Assembly: GCF_011087585.1 (NCBI RefSeq)
Contig: NZ_VJOT01000034.1
Location: forward strand, 1-64,000
Direction of reading: 5' to 3'
DNA length: 64,000 nucleotides
Origin: Neochlamydia sp. AcF84
GTDB lineage: Bacteria > Chlamydiota > Chlamydiia > Chlamydiales > Parachlamydiaceae
Numbering within the stretch: the first letter of the stretch is position 1; every line of letters begins with the position of its first letter. Shown here one piece after another: positions 39,187 through 49,482 of the stretch. The notes beneath the pieces were generated by a model. That model did no database searches. It had not been told where the DNA came from and saw only the letters and a program-made list of their open reading frames with translations. Both the position numbers and the translations under genes were made by a program.

Positions 39187-40008
39187 CTAATTCAGTAACT
39201 TAGTGTAGTAGTTTGCAATTAAAGCGTTTTGTTCTTCAGGGCTTAGCTCATTATAATCGCGTTTTAGCATGGCTTTAAAAGGGCTCCAATGATGACTCTG
39301 AAAATCAGGATGGTAAAAGATTTGTTCTTTCCAGTTAGCTTGAGAGAGAGAAGAGGGGGTAGCCTGCCCCTTAGCTAAAGCTGCATCGAAAGCCTGTTGA
39401 ATTTTTGCAAAAGCATTTTCAAGATGAGTTTTTTTCACAGGATCTTTTATTACATCTAAAATGTTATCATAGATCTGTAAGGAGCGTAATGCTTGGTAAA
39501 ACTCCTGATAAAACCTGGCGAATTCCTGTTTAGCTGCAGTCGCAGTCAGCACATAAGCATACTTGTTTCTGACAATAATAGCATGCATAAGTTTTTCTCC
39601 GCCCCATTTCGAGCGCATGTCGACTTGCGATAAACTAGCCTCGCCTGCTTTTGTTTTTAATATTCCTAGATCTTTCCAACTATCTCCATGGGCCTCATTA
39701 ATTTTCTTTATGCTTTTCAAGTAATCCTTAAGTGTGCCATCATAAGGCTCAATCAATAGATTCATAGTGGGAGGCATTTCATTTTGTACTTTAGGCCCAA
39801 CTACCATATATTTGATATGCGCAGATAAAGCCTCTTGGTCCGCTGTCAGCCATCCCTTAGGCGGAATAAAAATAGCTACACTAGGAGAGTTAGAACTGTG
39901 GTCTATTCTTGGAGAGGCCAATTCTTCAACGGCCTCTAATCGGCTAAGTAAAATTAGACTCAATCCTATTAAAGAAATAGAGCGTAAAAATTTATATAAT
40001 TTTTTCAT
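39187..40008 (-). CDS. Exported protein of unknown function (PsbP/DUF1795-like features)
   Basis: The 273-aa protein has a signal peptide (about residues 1-26), then VAIFIPPKGWLTADQEALSA, NLLIEPYDGTLKDYL, and further on MHAIIVRNKYAYVLTATA followed by FYQEFYQALRSLQIY. This succession resembles the PsbP/DcrB fold, where a membrane-shed protein is described, but the similarity is weak. The last 90 residues are helical and charged. It lies between the tal cluster and the V-ATPase operon, where Chlamydia also has a hypothetical gene. I do not assign a function. Confidence 0.65.
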   Translation of the reverse strand: MKKLYKFLRSISLIGLSLILLSRLEAVEELASPRIDHSSNSPSVAIFIPPKGWLTADQEALSAHIKYMVVGPKVQNEMPPTMNLLIEPYDGTLKDYLKSIKKINEAHGDSWKDLGILKTKAGEASLSQVDMRSKWGGEKLMHAIIVRNKYAYVLTATAAKQEFARFYQEFYQALRSLQIYDNILDVIKDPVKKTHLENAFAKIQQAFDAALAKGQATPSSLSQANWKEQIFYHPDFQSHHWSPFKAMLKRDYNELSPEEQNALIANYYTKLLN

Positions 40009-40204
40009 AGGTCCTTAAGTAGGAAAAACTAGATAATTTATTACCATGGGAGATATATTTTTAGCGAGCAAAATGTCTTGAAAAAATCTAAGCAAGCTAA
40101 ATAACATTCTGAATAACAATGGCTCTTTTCCCCTTTGGCACCTTTATTTTTTAAAGCTGTCAGATTTTTATAATGAGAGATAACACCGCTAGAGGATGAG
40201 TACA

Positions 40205-40831
40205 ATGAAGACATTAGAGAAAGGTCAAGATAAAATAAAAAAAATTTCCGAGCAATTGAGAAGCGAGATTTTAGAACCTGCAAAAGAAGAAGCTAAAAAA
40301 ATCATCCAAGAGGCTGAGCAAAAAGCTGATCGTATCATTGAAGAAGCCGAAAAGCATGTGGAAACTTTAATTCAGGCGGGACGTAAAACTCTTGAACAAG
40401 AACGCCATGTATTCCATTCATCTCTACAACAAGCCTCTAAGCAATCTGTAGAAGCTCTAAAGCAAACAATTGAGCATAATCTTTTTAATGATCAACTCAA
40501 TACGCTACTTAATCAGTCAACGATTAACCCTAAAGTGATCGCTGATCTAATTGCCGCCTTGATAAAAGCCATCGAGAAGGAAGGCCTGGCCGGAGATTTG
40601 TCGGCCGTTGTACCGCATACTGTCTCTACTAAAGAAGTCAATGATTTGCTAGCTGATGGCATCCTTAAGCGCTTGAAAGATCAAAGCGTGGTGGTAGGAG
40701 ATTTTAAAGGCGGAGTAAAGATAAAATTTATTGACAAATGCTTGACGATCGATATGAGTGATGAAACTTTAAAAGATTTAATTTCACGTTATGTACGTAA
40801 AGACTTTCGCAAATTCTTTTTTGGTAGTTAA
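40205..40831 (+). CDS. atpE: V-type ATP synthase subunit E
   Basis: The protein of about 208 aa has the long charged N-terminal helix of subunit E (EEAKKIIQEAEQKADRIIEE, about residues 30-50), part of the peripheral stalk, and a C-terminal globular domain with GGVKIKFIDKCLTIDMSDET. I chose ATG 40205 because AGAGG lies at the right distance; ATG 40196 overlaps that site. A TATAAT box lies at 40169-40174 without a clear -35. It is the first gene of the V-ATPase operon. Confidence 0.9.
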   Translation: MKTLEKGQDKIKKISEQLRSEILEPAKEEAKKIIQEAEQKADRIIEEAEKHVETLIQAGRKTLEQERHVFHSSLQQASKQSVEALKQTIEHNLFNDQLNTLLNQSTINPKVIADLIAALIKAIEKEGLAGDLSAVVPHTVSTKEVNDLLADGILKRLKDQSVVVGDFKGGVKIKFIDKCLTIDMSDETLKDLISRYVRKDFRKFFFGS

Positions 40832-40836
40832 GCACT

Positions 40837-41622
40837 ATGAACCGTCAATATTATTTTGTGGGAACTTCATTACCTCCTCTCCATTTAGGTGAAAAGCCTG
40901 ACATTAGTTGGAGAGATTTGCAAAGATTGCTAGCGGACAATCTTGCAGAAGCTGACTATGTCCAAACCCAAGTTTTAAGGCGTTACCATGATCTCCTTAA
41001 TATTCGTTCTTATCTAAAAAAAGAACCTATCGATAAATATGGTAACCTAGACTTGAACGAACTAGAAGAAACCATTGTAGATGAGGCGGCTTTGCTGCCT
41101 TCTTATATGATGGAATATTTAGAGCGCTATGAAAGTAAAGAAGCTCGTATTGATCATTTTCCGCAGCTTATGGCAGCTTTTTTTAGAGAAGAGGTGGTAA
41201 GCACCCAAGGTTTCTTAAAAAGTTACCTTAGTTTTGAGAAAAACTTACGACTCATCCTAACCGCCTATAGAGCAAAAAAATTAGAGCGCGATATGGCTAA
41301 AGAGCTTCAATTTGAAAATTTTGATGAAGATATAGTGGTGCAATTAATTTCTCAAAAAGATTCCAAAACATTTGAGCCTCCAGCAGGTTTTGAAGAATTA
41401 AAAAACATTCTAGATGAGAAACATACTACTCCTTTAGTTTTACAAAAAGCATTAAATGAATATCGTTTAAAAACCCTTGAAAAGGTAAGAGATTTAAATG
41501 TCTTTTCCTTTGATAGCATATTAGCTTATCTAGCTAGCTTTATTCTCGTGGAGAAGTGGAGCGCTTTAGACAAAGAACAGGGATTACAAATTGTAGATAC
41601 TATCATTAAAGGAAAACTATGA
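40837..41622 (+). CDS. DUF2764 family protein of V-ATPase operons
   Basis: The 261-aa protein begins QYYFVGTSLPPLHLGEKPD, the typical start of DUF2764, and continues as a mostly helical protein (LRRYHDLLNIRSYLKKEPID, AYRAKKLERDMAKELQFENF). DUF2764 genes occur in bacterial V-ATPase operons of Chlamydiae and Bacteroidetes, between subunits E and A, where archaeal operons have subunit C, so it may be a C/d-like socket part; that is inference. Its end overlaps atpA by ATGA. Confidence 0.8.
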   Translation: MNRQYYFVGTSLPPLHLGEKPDISWRDLQRLLADNLAEADYVQTQVLRRYHDLLNIRSYLKKEPIDKYGNLDLNELEETIVDEAALLPSYMMEYLERYESKEARIDHFPQLMAAFFREEVVSTQGFLKSYLSFEKNLRLILTAYRAKKLERDMAKELQFENFDEDIVVQLISQKDSKTFEPPAGFEELKNILDEKHTTPLVLQKALNEYRLKTLEKVRDLNVFSFDSILAYLASFILVEKWSALDKEQGLQIVDTIIKGKL

Positions 41623-43403
41623 GCGCTGATACAACAGTAGAACAAGAAAAAATAAGCTTGAGTAAAGGAAAAGTTGTGAAAGCTTTTGGCAACTTGCTGC
41701 AGGTGGAATTTGAAGGTCATATTCGTCAGGGCGAAATAGCTATGGTTGATGTGCAAGGCGTTGATCTTAAGGCAGAGGTAATTGAAATTATAGGGAACGA
41801 AGCTAAAGTTCAAGTGTATGAAGATACGACGGGGATTGAATATGGCACCTCGGTCAGATTCATGGGAGATCTTCTGGAAGCTGAATTGGGCCCTGGCCTG
41901 TTAACCTCTATTTTAGATGGTCTTCAAAATCCTTTGGAAAATGTGGCAGATGTAGCAGGCTTCTTTTTATCCAGAGGCGTCTATATTCCTGCCTTGGATA
42001 GGCAACGCCATTGGGAATACCTACCTGTAGCTAAGATAGGCGATGTTCTAACAAGGGGGGATACTTTAGGCACCACTATTGAAGAGCGTTTCAAGCATCA
42101 TATCATGTTACCTTTTTCCCATTTTGGAAAATATAAAATCACTTGGGTTATTAAGCCAGGGACTTACAGTATTGATACCGTAGTAGCTAAAGCAATGGAT
42201 GAAAATGGCTATGAGCATCAGTTTACGATGGTGCAAAAATGGCCTATTAAAACCTCACTGTTTGAAGGTGAGAAGATTAAGCCCTCTAAAATGATGGACA
42301 CAGGCTTAAGGATTATTGATACGCAATTTCCTTTAATGAAAGGCGGCACTTTTTGCAGCCCAGGGCCTTTTGGAGCAGGTAAGACAGTCCTTCAACATCA
42401 CCTTTCAAAATTTTCCTCCGTAGACATCGTTGTTCTCGTAGCTTGCGGGGAACGTGCAGGCGAAGTTGTAGAAATTCTGCGAGAGTTTCCTCATTTAATT
42501 GATCCCCATACTGATCAGACTTTAATGACTCGTACAGTAATTATATGTAATACTTCTTCCATGCCGGTAGCGGCACGCGAATCATCGATCTATATGGGTA
42601 TTACCATTGCTGAATATTATCGCCAAATGGGCTTAGATATTCTTCTGTTAGCTGATTCTACTTCTCGCTGGGCGCAAGCTCTAAGAGAGATGTCTGGACG
42701 TCTTGAAGAGATTCCTGGCGAAGAGGCCTTCCCTGCCTATCTAGCCTCTCGTATTGCTGATTTTTATGAGCGCTCAGGAGCGATTTCTTTAAAAAATGGA
42801 AAGCAAGGTTCGGTCACTATTGGAGGCGCTGTATCACCGGCAGGAGGTAACTTTGAAGAACCTGTAACTCAAGCAACTTTAGCGGTTGTAGGAGCGTTTC
42901 TAGGTCTGTCGAGGGAACGTTCTGATTCTCGCAGATATCCAGCGATTGATCCTTTGATCTCTTGGTCTAAATATATCGATCAAGTAAGCCAGGAACTTGA
43001 CGAGGAGTGTGAAGGGTGGGGAGAGATGGTTCAGACAGCGGAAACAATCTTACGCAAAGGTTATGAAATTGGTAAGCGTATGGAAGTAGTCGGCGAGGAG
43101 GGCACCGCGATTGAAGACATGGTAATCTTTCTTAAAGCTGAGCTTTACGATTTTGCCTATTTACAACAAAATGCTTTTGATAAAGAAGATGCATATTCTC
43201 CTCTCAAAAGGCAGATCATTACTTTTAAGTTAATCAATAAAGTTTTTGGCAAGCCCTTTAGATTTACGACTCATTATGAGGCACGTCAATATTTTAACAG
43301 CCTTCAAAACCAGATAAAAAATATGAACTTTATGTCGACAACTTCAAGCCACTATCGTGAAACATTTGCTCGTATTGAGCAGCTTATTGAAAAAGCAAAC
43401 TAA
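41619..43403 (+). CDS. atpA: V-type ATP synthase catalytic subunit A
   Basis: The 594-aa protein has the P-loop [14 protein letters not shown] near residue 250, the catalytic-site segment [21 protein letters not shown], and the characteristic A-subunit insertion in the N-terminal third. It binds and hydrolyses or makes ATP in the V1 head. Start ATG 41619 overlaps the DUF2764 stop. All motifs are intact. Confidence 0.98.
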   Translation: MSADTTVEQEKISLSKGKVVKAFGNLLQVEFEGHIRQGEIAMVDVQGVDLKAEVIEIIGNEAKVQVYEDTTGIEYGTSVRFMGDLLEAELGPGLLTSILDGLQNPLENVADVAGFFLSRGVYIPALDRQRHWEYLPVAKIGDVLTRGDTLGTTIEERFKHHIMLPFSHFGKYKITWVIKPGTYSIDTVVAKAMDENGYEHQFTMVQKWPIKTSLFEGEKIKPSKMMDTGLRIIDTQFPLMKGGTFCSPGPFGAGKTVLQHHLSKFSSVDIVVLVACGERAGEVVEILREFPHLIDPHTDQTLMTRTVIICNTSSMPVAARESSIYMGITIAEYYRQMGLDILLLADSTSRWAQALREMSGRLEEIPGEEAFPAYLASRIADFYERSGAISLKNGKQGSVTIGGAVSPAGGNFEEPVTQATLAVVGAFLGLSRERSDSRRYPAIDPLISWSKYIDQVSQELDEECEGWGEMVQTAETILRKGYEIGKRMEVVGEEGTAIEDMVIFLKAELYDFAYLQQNAFDKEDAYSPLKRQIITFKLINKVFGKPFRFTTHYEARQYFNSLQNQIKNMNFMSTTSSHYRETFARIEQLIEKAN

Positions 43404-43416
43404 AAGGTCAGCTGAG

Positions 43417-44736
43417 ATGAAAAAAGTCTATGAAAGAATTAATGACATGCGGGGAAATCTGATTACTCTTATGGCGACGGACGTTAGCCTAGGAGAGTTA
43501 GCCCGAATTGACTTGCAAGATGGCCGTAGCGTCTATGCTTCCGTTTTACGAATTGAAGGAGAACGGGTAACCTTACAAGTCTTTCAAAATACACGCGGTA
43601 TTTCTACTCAGGATAAAGTGATTTTTTTAAAACGTCAAATGCAAGCAGCTTTTGGTGATGCCCTTTTGGGACGCCGATTAAGTGGATCTGGCCTTCCCAT
43701 TGATGGAGGTCCTGAAATTTTTGGCGAAAGTATCAACATTGGTACTCCTTCATTTAATCCTGTCAAGAGAATCGTTCCTCGTCAAATGGTACGTACTAAT
43801 ATCCCCATGATCGATGTCTTTAACTGCTTAGTTAAATCTCAAAAAATACCCATTTTTTCAGTGGCAGGCGAACCTTACAATCCTCTTTTAATGCGGATTG
43901 CTAATCAAACCGATGCAGACGTAGTGATTTTAGGGGGTATGGGGCTTACCTTTAAAGATTATCAAGCTTTTATTGATAATGCTGAGGCTTCAGGTTCTTT
44001 AAATAAAACGGTTATGTTTATCCATCGTGCTACAGATCCGGCTGTAGAGTGTTTGCTGGTGCCCGATATGGCGCTAGCTTGCGCTGAAAGATTTGCTATT
44101 GAGGGCAAACATGTCCTAGTTTTGCTAACAGATATGACTGCTTTTGCAGATTCGATTAAAGAAATAGCCATCACTATGGACCAAGTTCCTTCAAATAGGG
44201 GCTACCCAGGCTCCTTGTATTCTGATTTAGCTTCTCGATATGAGAAAGCTGTCTTAATTGAAGGGAGTGGGTCCATCACTATTGTAGGGGTTACTACGAT
44301 GCCTGGAGATGATGTGACTCATCCAGTACCTGACAATACGGGTTATATTACTGAAGGCCAGTTTTATCTTCATAACCGTCAAATTGATCCTTTTGGCTCA
44401 CTCTCTCGCTTAAAACAGCTAGTGATTGGCCATGTGACTCGCGAAGATCATGGGGATCTAGCCAACGGCATGATTCGGCTCTATGCAGAATCTAAGAAAG
44501 CTAAAGAGCGCCAAGGCATGGGTTTTAAGCTCTCTCACTGGGATGAGCAGCTGATTCATTACGCGCAGCTATTTGAAGAGCGTATGATGAAATTAGAGGT
44601 AAATCTTACTATCGAAGAGGCTTTAGACCTAGGATGGCGTATTTTAGCTGAATGTTTTAAATCCGATGAAATCGGCATTAAGCAAGCTTTAGTGGCCAAA
44701 TATTGGCCTTCTAGTGTAGCGACAGAGGCAAGATAA
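43417..44736 (+). CDS. atpB: V-type ATP synthase subunit B
   Basis: The 439-aa protein matches subunit [18 protein letters not shown], the degenerate nucleotide site [17 protein letters not shown] without a P-loop lysine, and [13 protein letters not shown]. It alternates with A in the V1 ring and is non-catalytic. The frame is open further upstream but the alignment and AAAGG select ATG 43417, 13 bp after atpA. A 173-bp gap follows with no gene, before atpD. Confidence 0.97.
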   Translation: MKKVYERINDMRGNLITLMATDVSLGELARIDLQDGRSVYASVLRIEGERVTLQVFQNTRGISTQDKVIFLKRQMQAAFGDALLGRRLSGSGLPIDGGPEIFGESINIGTPSFNPVKRIVPRQMVRTNIPMIDVFNCLVKSQKIPIFSVAGEPYNPLLMRIANQTDADVVILGGMGLTFKDYQAFIDNAEASGSLNKTVMFIHRATDPAVECLLVPDMALACAERFAIEGKHVLVLLTDMTAFADSIKEIAITMDQVPSNRGYPGSLYSDLASRYEKAVLIEGSGSITIVGVTTMPGDDVTHPVPDNTGYITEGQFYLHNRQIDPFGSLSRLKQLVIGHVTREDHGDLANGMIRLYAESKKAKERQGMGFKLSHWDEQLIHYAQLFEERMMKLEVNLTIEEALDLGWRILAECFKSDEIGIKQALVAKYWPSSVATEAR

Positions 44737-44909
44737 GGGCAGAGAAGAAGAAAGCAAAATTAAGCTGGTAAAATTACTTATAACGATACACCTTAAATGT
44801 TTAAAATGTTGTTGCCTCCTTCTTTTTTGCTTGTTTATTTTTTAATGTGTTTAGATTGTGGGCTATTGAATCAGCTGGAATAGATGCTTAAATAATGTAG
44901 GAGTGAAAG

Positions 44910-45557
44910 TTGGCCGAATTTAAGTTAACGAAAAACGAACTTAGAATGCAGCAAAATAAGCTAGCGCAGTTACAAAAATACTTGCCTACGCTCCAACTTA
45001 AGAAAGCCATGCTACAAGTTGAAGTCAATGAAGCGCGTTCTGAAATTTTGAAATTAGAACATCACTATCATGCATTGCGCGGTGAGGTTAAAAGCTATGC
45101 AGAGCTCTTGTCTGATAAGTCAGAGATTGACCCCATGGGTGCTGCAAATATATTGTCCGTCCATAAACATTATGAAAATATCGCTGGCGTGGAAGTTCCT
45201 TACTTTGAGGGGGTCGATTTTGCAGATTTCCATTACTCTTTATTTGACACTCCACCTTGGCTGGATGGAGTCGTGCTCGGTGTGCGCGGCTTAGCAGAGG
45301 CTCAGGTGAAAATTGATATTGCTCAGGAAAAGAAAGCAGCTTTAGAAAATGAATTACGTGAAGTCGCTATTCGCGTAAACCTTTTTGAAAAAATCCTTAT
45401 CCCACGAGCTCTTGGTAATATCAAAAAAATCAAAGTGTTTTTAGGGGATCAACAGCTTGCTGCTGTATCGCGTGCTAAAGTAGCTAAATCTAAAATCGAG
45501 GGCCGTAAAAAGCATTTATTAGAACAAAGAGCTCTTCAAGCAGGAGAACAGCTATGA
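44910..45557 (+). CDS. atpD: V-type ATP synthase subunit D
   Basis: The 215-aa protein is a helical hairpin (LTKNELRMQQNKLAQLQKYL at the N-terminus, VRVNLFEKILIPRALGNIKK-like near residue 155), forming the central rotor shaft. The start is TTG 44910, supported by TAGGAG at proper spacing and conserved family start MAEFKLTKNEL. Its end overlaps atpI by ATGA. Confidence 0.95.
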   Translation: MAEFKLTKNELRMQQNKLAQLQKYLPTLQLKKAMLQVEVNEARSEILKLEHHYHALRGEVKSYAELLSDKSEIDPMGAANILSVHKHYENIAGVEVPYFEGVDFADFHYSLFDTPPWLDGVVLGVRGLAEAQVKIDIAQEKKAALENELREVAIRVNLFEKILIPRALGNIKKIKVFLGDQQLAAVSRAKVAKSKIEGRKKHLLEQRALQAGEQL

Positions 45558-47479
45558 GAGTTGACCTAGAAAAATTTCTTATCGTCGGCTCAGAAGAGCA
45601 GCGGGCTTATTTCTTTGAGGAAGCTCAAAAAGCTGGGCTTATTCATTTTATTAATCTTAATTCTTCAGGCACCCCGGAGCTGCCCTCTTCTATTCAAGAT
45701 ACTCTAGCTGCTATAAAGGTTTTACGTAGCTTGCCTTTAATGGAGCAAGAGGAAGTAGAAGAATATGAGCTTGCTGATCATCTGGCTAATGAGATTCTTC
45801 AGCTAAATCAGGAATTAATTAAGCTTACTGAAGATGAAAGGTTGACCCATCTTGAAATTATACGTGTTGAAGCATTTGGGGATTTTTCTCATGAGGATAT
45901 AGCTTTTATTGAAAAAGAAGGAAAACGAACTATACAATTCTTTGCTGCTAAAACTGGAAGCGCAGAACGCGAGGATCTCCCCACAGAGCTGATAGTCGTG
46001 AATAGCAATCATCACGGCCTAGATTACTTTATCTCTATCAGCAAAGAACCGATTCAGTATGATGGTTTGAGTGAGATGCAGGTTCCTCGCACGGCGAGTC
46101 AATTAAAAAAGCATTTAGCTTCCCTTAAAAAAGAGATCCGCACCGTTGAACATCGCCTCAAGGATTATGCTAAATATAACAGTTTTTTACATCGCGCCCT
46201 ACTATTTAAATTTAATAGCTATCATCTTCAGGCGGCGTCAAGCTATTCCTCGGAGTCTTTGGAAGGCTTTTTATTTGCCGTTACAGGATGGATCCCTGTG
46301 GATAAAAAAGCTGATTTAAGGCTATTGGCCGAAAAGACAGATGTGCATATCGAGCAAGTCGCTATAGAGCCAGGCGAAATTGTTCCTACCTACCTTGAGA
46401 ATACAGGTTATGAAAAGATTGGAGAAGATCTAGTTGATATTTATGACACACCTTCCTCGACTGATAAAGATCCCTCCTGGTGGGTTTTAACATCCTTTAC
46501 CGCCTTTTTTGCTATGATTGTGGGCGATGCTGGATATGGCTTGATCTTTTTACTGATGGCCCTATTCATCCGTTATAAATATGCCAATTTGAAAGGCTTA
46601 GGGCATCGCGTATGGAAGCTTGCTCTTATCCTGAGTATAGCATGTATGGTTTGGGGTGCCTTGACGGCTTCATATTTTGGCATTCATTTGGATATTCATA
46701 GTCCTATTAGAAAGATATCTTTAATCCATCGGCTGGTAGAGAAAAAAGGGGAGTATCATTTTTATCATAAAGATGATGTGTATGAAGAATTTGTCCAAGA
46801 GATTCCTCAATTAAAAGAATCTAAAACACCGACAGAATTTTTTGATAATGCCACAGTAATCAAGAAAGGAAAAGTTGAGCACCCGATGTATTTTAGATTC
46901 TACGATAACATCCTTTTCGAAATAGCATTAATGGTTGGAGTTGTCCATATCATTCTTTCCCTCCTTAGATATCTAGATCGTAATTGGAGTGCTATAGGAT
47001 GGGTAATATTTATGCTTGGAGCTTATCTGTATATTCCTTATTACCTGAATGCTACCTCAATTATTCACTTTGCATTTGGTGTGCCCAAATCAATGGGAGA
47101 AGGAGGAGTCTATCTTGTCGGCGGAGGAATATTGATAGCCTTTATTTTAGGCCTATGCCAACATCGTTGGAAAGGTTTTCTTGAGCCTATGACCATTATT
47201 CAAATTTTTGCCGATGCGATGTCTTATTTACGTATTTACGCTCTTGGCTTAGCAGGAGCAATGGTTAGCTCTACCATCAATGAATTTGCCAGTGCCACTT
47301 TCTTTGCTATAGGTGCAGTCCTCTTTATACTCGGACATGCGACTAATATTGTTTTAAGCATTATGGGAGGTGTCATTCATGGCTTACGCCTTAATTTTCT
47401 TGAGTGGTATCACTATTCATTCGAGGGTGGCGGTAAAAAATTCAATCCTTTACGCCTTTTAAGCAAAGATAAAGATTAA
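45554..47479 (+). CDS. atpI: V-type ATP synthase subunit I
   Basis: The 641-aa protein has the soluble N-terminal arm (about 1-290, with EIRTVEHRLKDYAKYNSFLH) and a membrane domain of about seven helices from residue 308 (WWVLTSFTAFFAMIVGDAGY). The conserved arginine-containing helix SYLRIYALGLAGAMVSSTIN is present, needed for ion passage against subunit K. It is the stator half channel. Atp I is followed by atpK after 30 bp. Confidence 0.96.
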   Translation: MRVDLEKFLIVGSEEQRAYFFEEAQKAGLIHFINLNSSGTPELPSSIQDTLAAIKVLRSLPLMEQEEVEEYELADHLANEILQLNQELIKLTEDERLTHLEIIRVEAFGDFSHEDIAFIEKEGKRTIQFFAAKTGSAEREDLPTELIVVNSNHHGLDYFISISKEPIQYDGLSEMQVPRTASQLKKHLASLKKEIRTVEHRLKDYAKYNSFLHRALLFKFNSYHLQAASSYSSESLEGFLFAVTGWIPVDKKADLRLLAEKTDVHIEQVAIEPGEIVPTYLENTGYEKIGEDLVDIYDTPSSTDKDPSWWVLTSFTAFFAMIVGDAGYGLIFLLMALFIRYKYANLKGLGHRVWKLALILSIACMVWGALTASYFGIHLDIHSPIRKISLIHRLVEKKGEYHFYHKDDVYEEFVQEIPQLKESKTPTEFFDNATVIKKGKVEHPMYFRFYDNILFEIALMVGVVHIILSLLRYLDRNWSAIGWVIFMLGAYLYIPYYLNATSIIHFAFGVPKSMGEGGVYLVGGGILIAFILGLCQHRWKGFLEPMTIIQIFADAMSYLRIYALGLAGAMVSSTINEFASATFFAIGAVLFILGHATNIVLSIMGGVIHGLRLNFLEWYHYSFEGGGKKFNPLRLLSKDKD

Positions 47480-47509
47480 CATTTTCAATCATCAATTAGG
47501 AGAATTATC

Positions 47510-47932
47510 ATGGATTTTAGCATGGCAGGACCTGCAATAGCTCTCGGGCTTAGTTTGATTGGCAGTTGTATTGGCTGTTATATTGCAGGCGCTGCTTCTC
47601 ATGCGGCGATGAGCCGAACAGAAGAAGGACACGGCAAGTTTATTGGTATGTCTGCTGCTCCTTCCTCTCAATGTATCTACGGTTTTTTGGAGATGCTGCT
47701 AATGAGCAGAGCTATTCAAGAAGGGACACTTTCTCCCTTATCAGCGGTATTTATTGGACTAAGTGCTGGCGGTGCCATCATGCTTTCCTCTATTTATCAA
47801 GGTAAAGTTTGCGCGACAGGCATTCAAGCTACTTTAAAAGAACCTTCCTTATTTGGTAAATGCTTTGCTGCTATCGGTATTATCGAATCGGTTTCTCTTT
47901 TCGCTTTTGTCTTTTCCTTATTAATCATGTAA
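47510..47932 (+). CDS. atpK: V-type ATP synthase subunit K (proteolipid)
   Basis: The 140-aa proteolipid has four membrane helices in two hairpins. Carboxylates lie in helix 2 (E61 in CIYGFLEMLLM) and helix 4 (E126 in AIGIIESVSLFAF), so each half may carry an ion site. It forms the rotor ring. TTAGGAGAA precedes the ATG. It ends the operon, with a terminator 28 bp later; subunits C, F and G are not seen, as in other chlamydiae. Confidence 0.95.
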   Translation: MDFSMAGPAIALGLSLIGSCIGCYIAGAASHAAMSRTEEGHGKFIGMSAAPSSQCIYGFLEMLLMSRAIQEGTLSPLSAVFIGLSAGGAIMLSSIYQGKVCATGIQATLKEPSLFGKCFAAIGIIESVSLFAFVFSLLIM

Positions 47933-47959
47933 AATTCAAATTCAGACCGTGAACAAACT

Positions 47960-47997
47960 AGGCGCCGGAACTTTTTAAGCACCGTGCGCCTCTTTTT
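47960..47997 (+). terminator. Intrinsic terminator after atpK
   Basis: AGGCGC (47960-47965) pairs with GCGCCT (47986-47991), extended by CGG/CCG, and CTTTTTC follows. It ends the V-ATPase operon. From here to 48301 no gene is supported; a 32-codon frame at 48048-48146 has no good start signal. Confidence 0.75.
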
Positions 47998-48301
47998 CAA
48001 AGGTTCTGCTTATTTAAAAAGTCTTTTATACTAAGAGAGTGATCACAATGACAATTATCCTTAGCTTTAAAGGGAATACTTTATTAGGTGGCGCTTGGAA
48101 ATTATTTTTAATAGAAAATGATGCCTTCCTTATAGGAAAGATTTAAAATTATATTAAGTTAAGCCTCTTATTGTTAACTTCTTTTGTTAAGCGTTCGTTT
48201 AGATTCATCTACTTAAAAATCAGTAAAGGCCTTTTTATTCTTAGCTCGGCCTTGTTGCGTAAGTAATCTAATAGCTCGTCCCTTTAAGACGCAGCCTTGT
48301 A

Positions 48302-48500
48302 TTAACGCGAGTTATCGGGTAAGAAAACACTCTAAGATACCTTCAAACCATATCCTAAGCTGTAAGTCAACTCATTACTTTTGTTTTTCCATGCAAGTCA
48401 ATTGAATGCAGAGCTTACAGAGGCCGTAAGCCTAAGCTACTATTCCGCCGATTAGATTGATAAAAAAATTCCAAGGGCTACGCTGGCAATGATGTTCGAT
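48302..48500 (-). mobile_element. Remnant of an IS982-family element (3' end)
   Basis: The stretch 48302-48432 is an imperfect inverted copy of 51002-51132, the 3' end of the IS982-like element at 49229-51132, and begins with the terminal repeat TTAACGCGAGTTATCGGG. On the minus strand 48432-48500 encodes IEHHCQRSPWNFFINLIGG, the C-terminus of IS982 transposases. Only the 3' end of the element remains. Confidence 0.75.
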
Positions 48501-48623
48501 AAACCCTAAAGTTAGGCTTCCTCTTTGCACTAAAGCTTCGTTGTAATCAAACCCCTTAGAGGTAGGACGTATAGAGTAAGTGAACTTCTTTTCCATAGCT
48601 TGCCTATATTTTTGCTTTTGCAA
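48432..48623 (-). pseudogene. Chimeric transposase fragment (IS5-type start joined to IS982 tail)
   Basis: The 63-codon frame starts RPTSKGFDYNEALVQRGSLT, which resembles the N-terminus of IS5/IS1182-type transposases, and then changes at about 48500 to IEHHCQRSPWNFFINLIGG, an IS982 C-terminus. A deletion or recombination between two insertion sequences is the simple explanation. It is non-functional. Confidence 0.6.
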
Positions 48624-48875
48624 GCTAAATTTTATAGCTCTTTAAGCGTTAATGAGCAATTTTATTGCACCCACTTCTTATCATTTACGCAACATCGCTA
48701 GAATGAAGTTGATTTTTTTGTTAGAAAAACTTAGGGTTAAATTAAGCAAAAAGTTTAAACACTTAGGCTCTTTAATTCCTTAAGCTAAAAAGATAGATCT
48801 TTCTTCTGGATAAAAGACAGCCAAATATGGGATTAACAATTTATATTAAACACATGTTTTCTAAGGAGAAAATGT

Positions 48876-49163
48876 ATGACTAGCTTAACAGCGCCTGTAT
48901 GTCGTAGTACTGCTATAGCATCTCGAGGGGCTGCCTCTCATGTTGTAGGGCAGTATGCATCTTTAGCTGTTACTAATCGTAAAGTTAACTTGCAAGCATT
49001 AAAGCTTGCCCTTCAAGAAAGTGCTTCTCAGACTACTCGTAAGCTTACGCAAAATTATAGCAAATACGTGGCTGATGTAAATTATGATGAATTTCCCACG
49101 GATGTAGATTATTTAAATCCATCTGTTGAAGAAGCCAATAAGGAGATGAAGACTTCCAAGTAA
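48876..49163 (+). CDS. Small hypothetical protein next to insertion sequences
   Basis: A 95-aa protein starting MTSLTAPVCRSTAIASRGAA, with TAAGGAGAAAATGT directly before the ATG, a good ribosome site. No signal peptide or membrane helix; the middle (NLQALKLALQESASQTTRKL) is probably helical and the end acidic (YDEFPTDVDYLNPSVEEANK). I know no homologue. It lies between two insertion-sequence remnants, so it may be cargo or a gene caught between them. The region 48624-48875 before it shows nothing else. Confidence 0.55.
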   Translation: MTSLTAPVCRSTAIASRGAASHVVGQYASLAVTNRKVNLQALKLALQESASQTTRKLTQNYSKYVADVNYDEFPTDVDYLNPSVEEANKEMKTSK

Positions 49164-49482
49164 GCTAGCCTATCGAGAAATAATTTAGCTAAGCTCCTTT
49201 GCCAGCCAACAATAGGAAGTAATTTAACTTAGCGCGAGTTATCGGATAAAAAAATAGCTGAAAAAAGACCTTCACATGTTTTAAAAGCATTTTGCACTAA
49301 AAAAACTTAAAGCTTGAAGGTCGAAATGATTGAAAAAGATATCCACTTGTTAATCTCCGTTTTTTAAGAGAAGATGATTTTTGTAAGCAATCGGGGGTGA
49401 ATGGCACAAAATTTTGGTTGAAAGCCACTTAAAAAACCACTCAATGGAAAAGCAATAAAAGAAGTAGAGGATCAAAATTATC

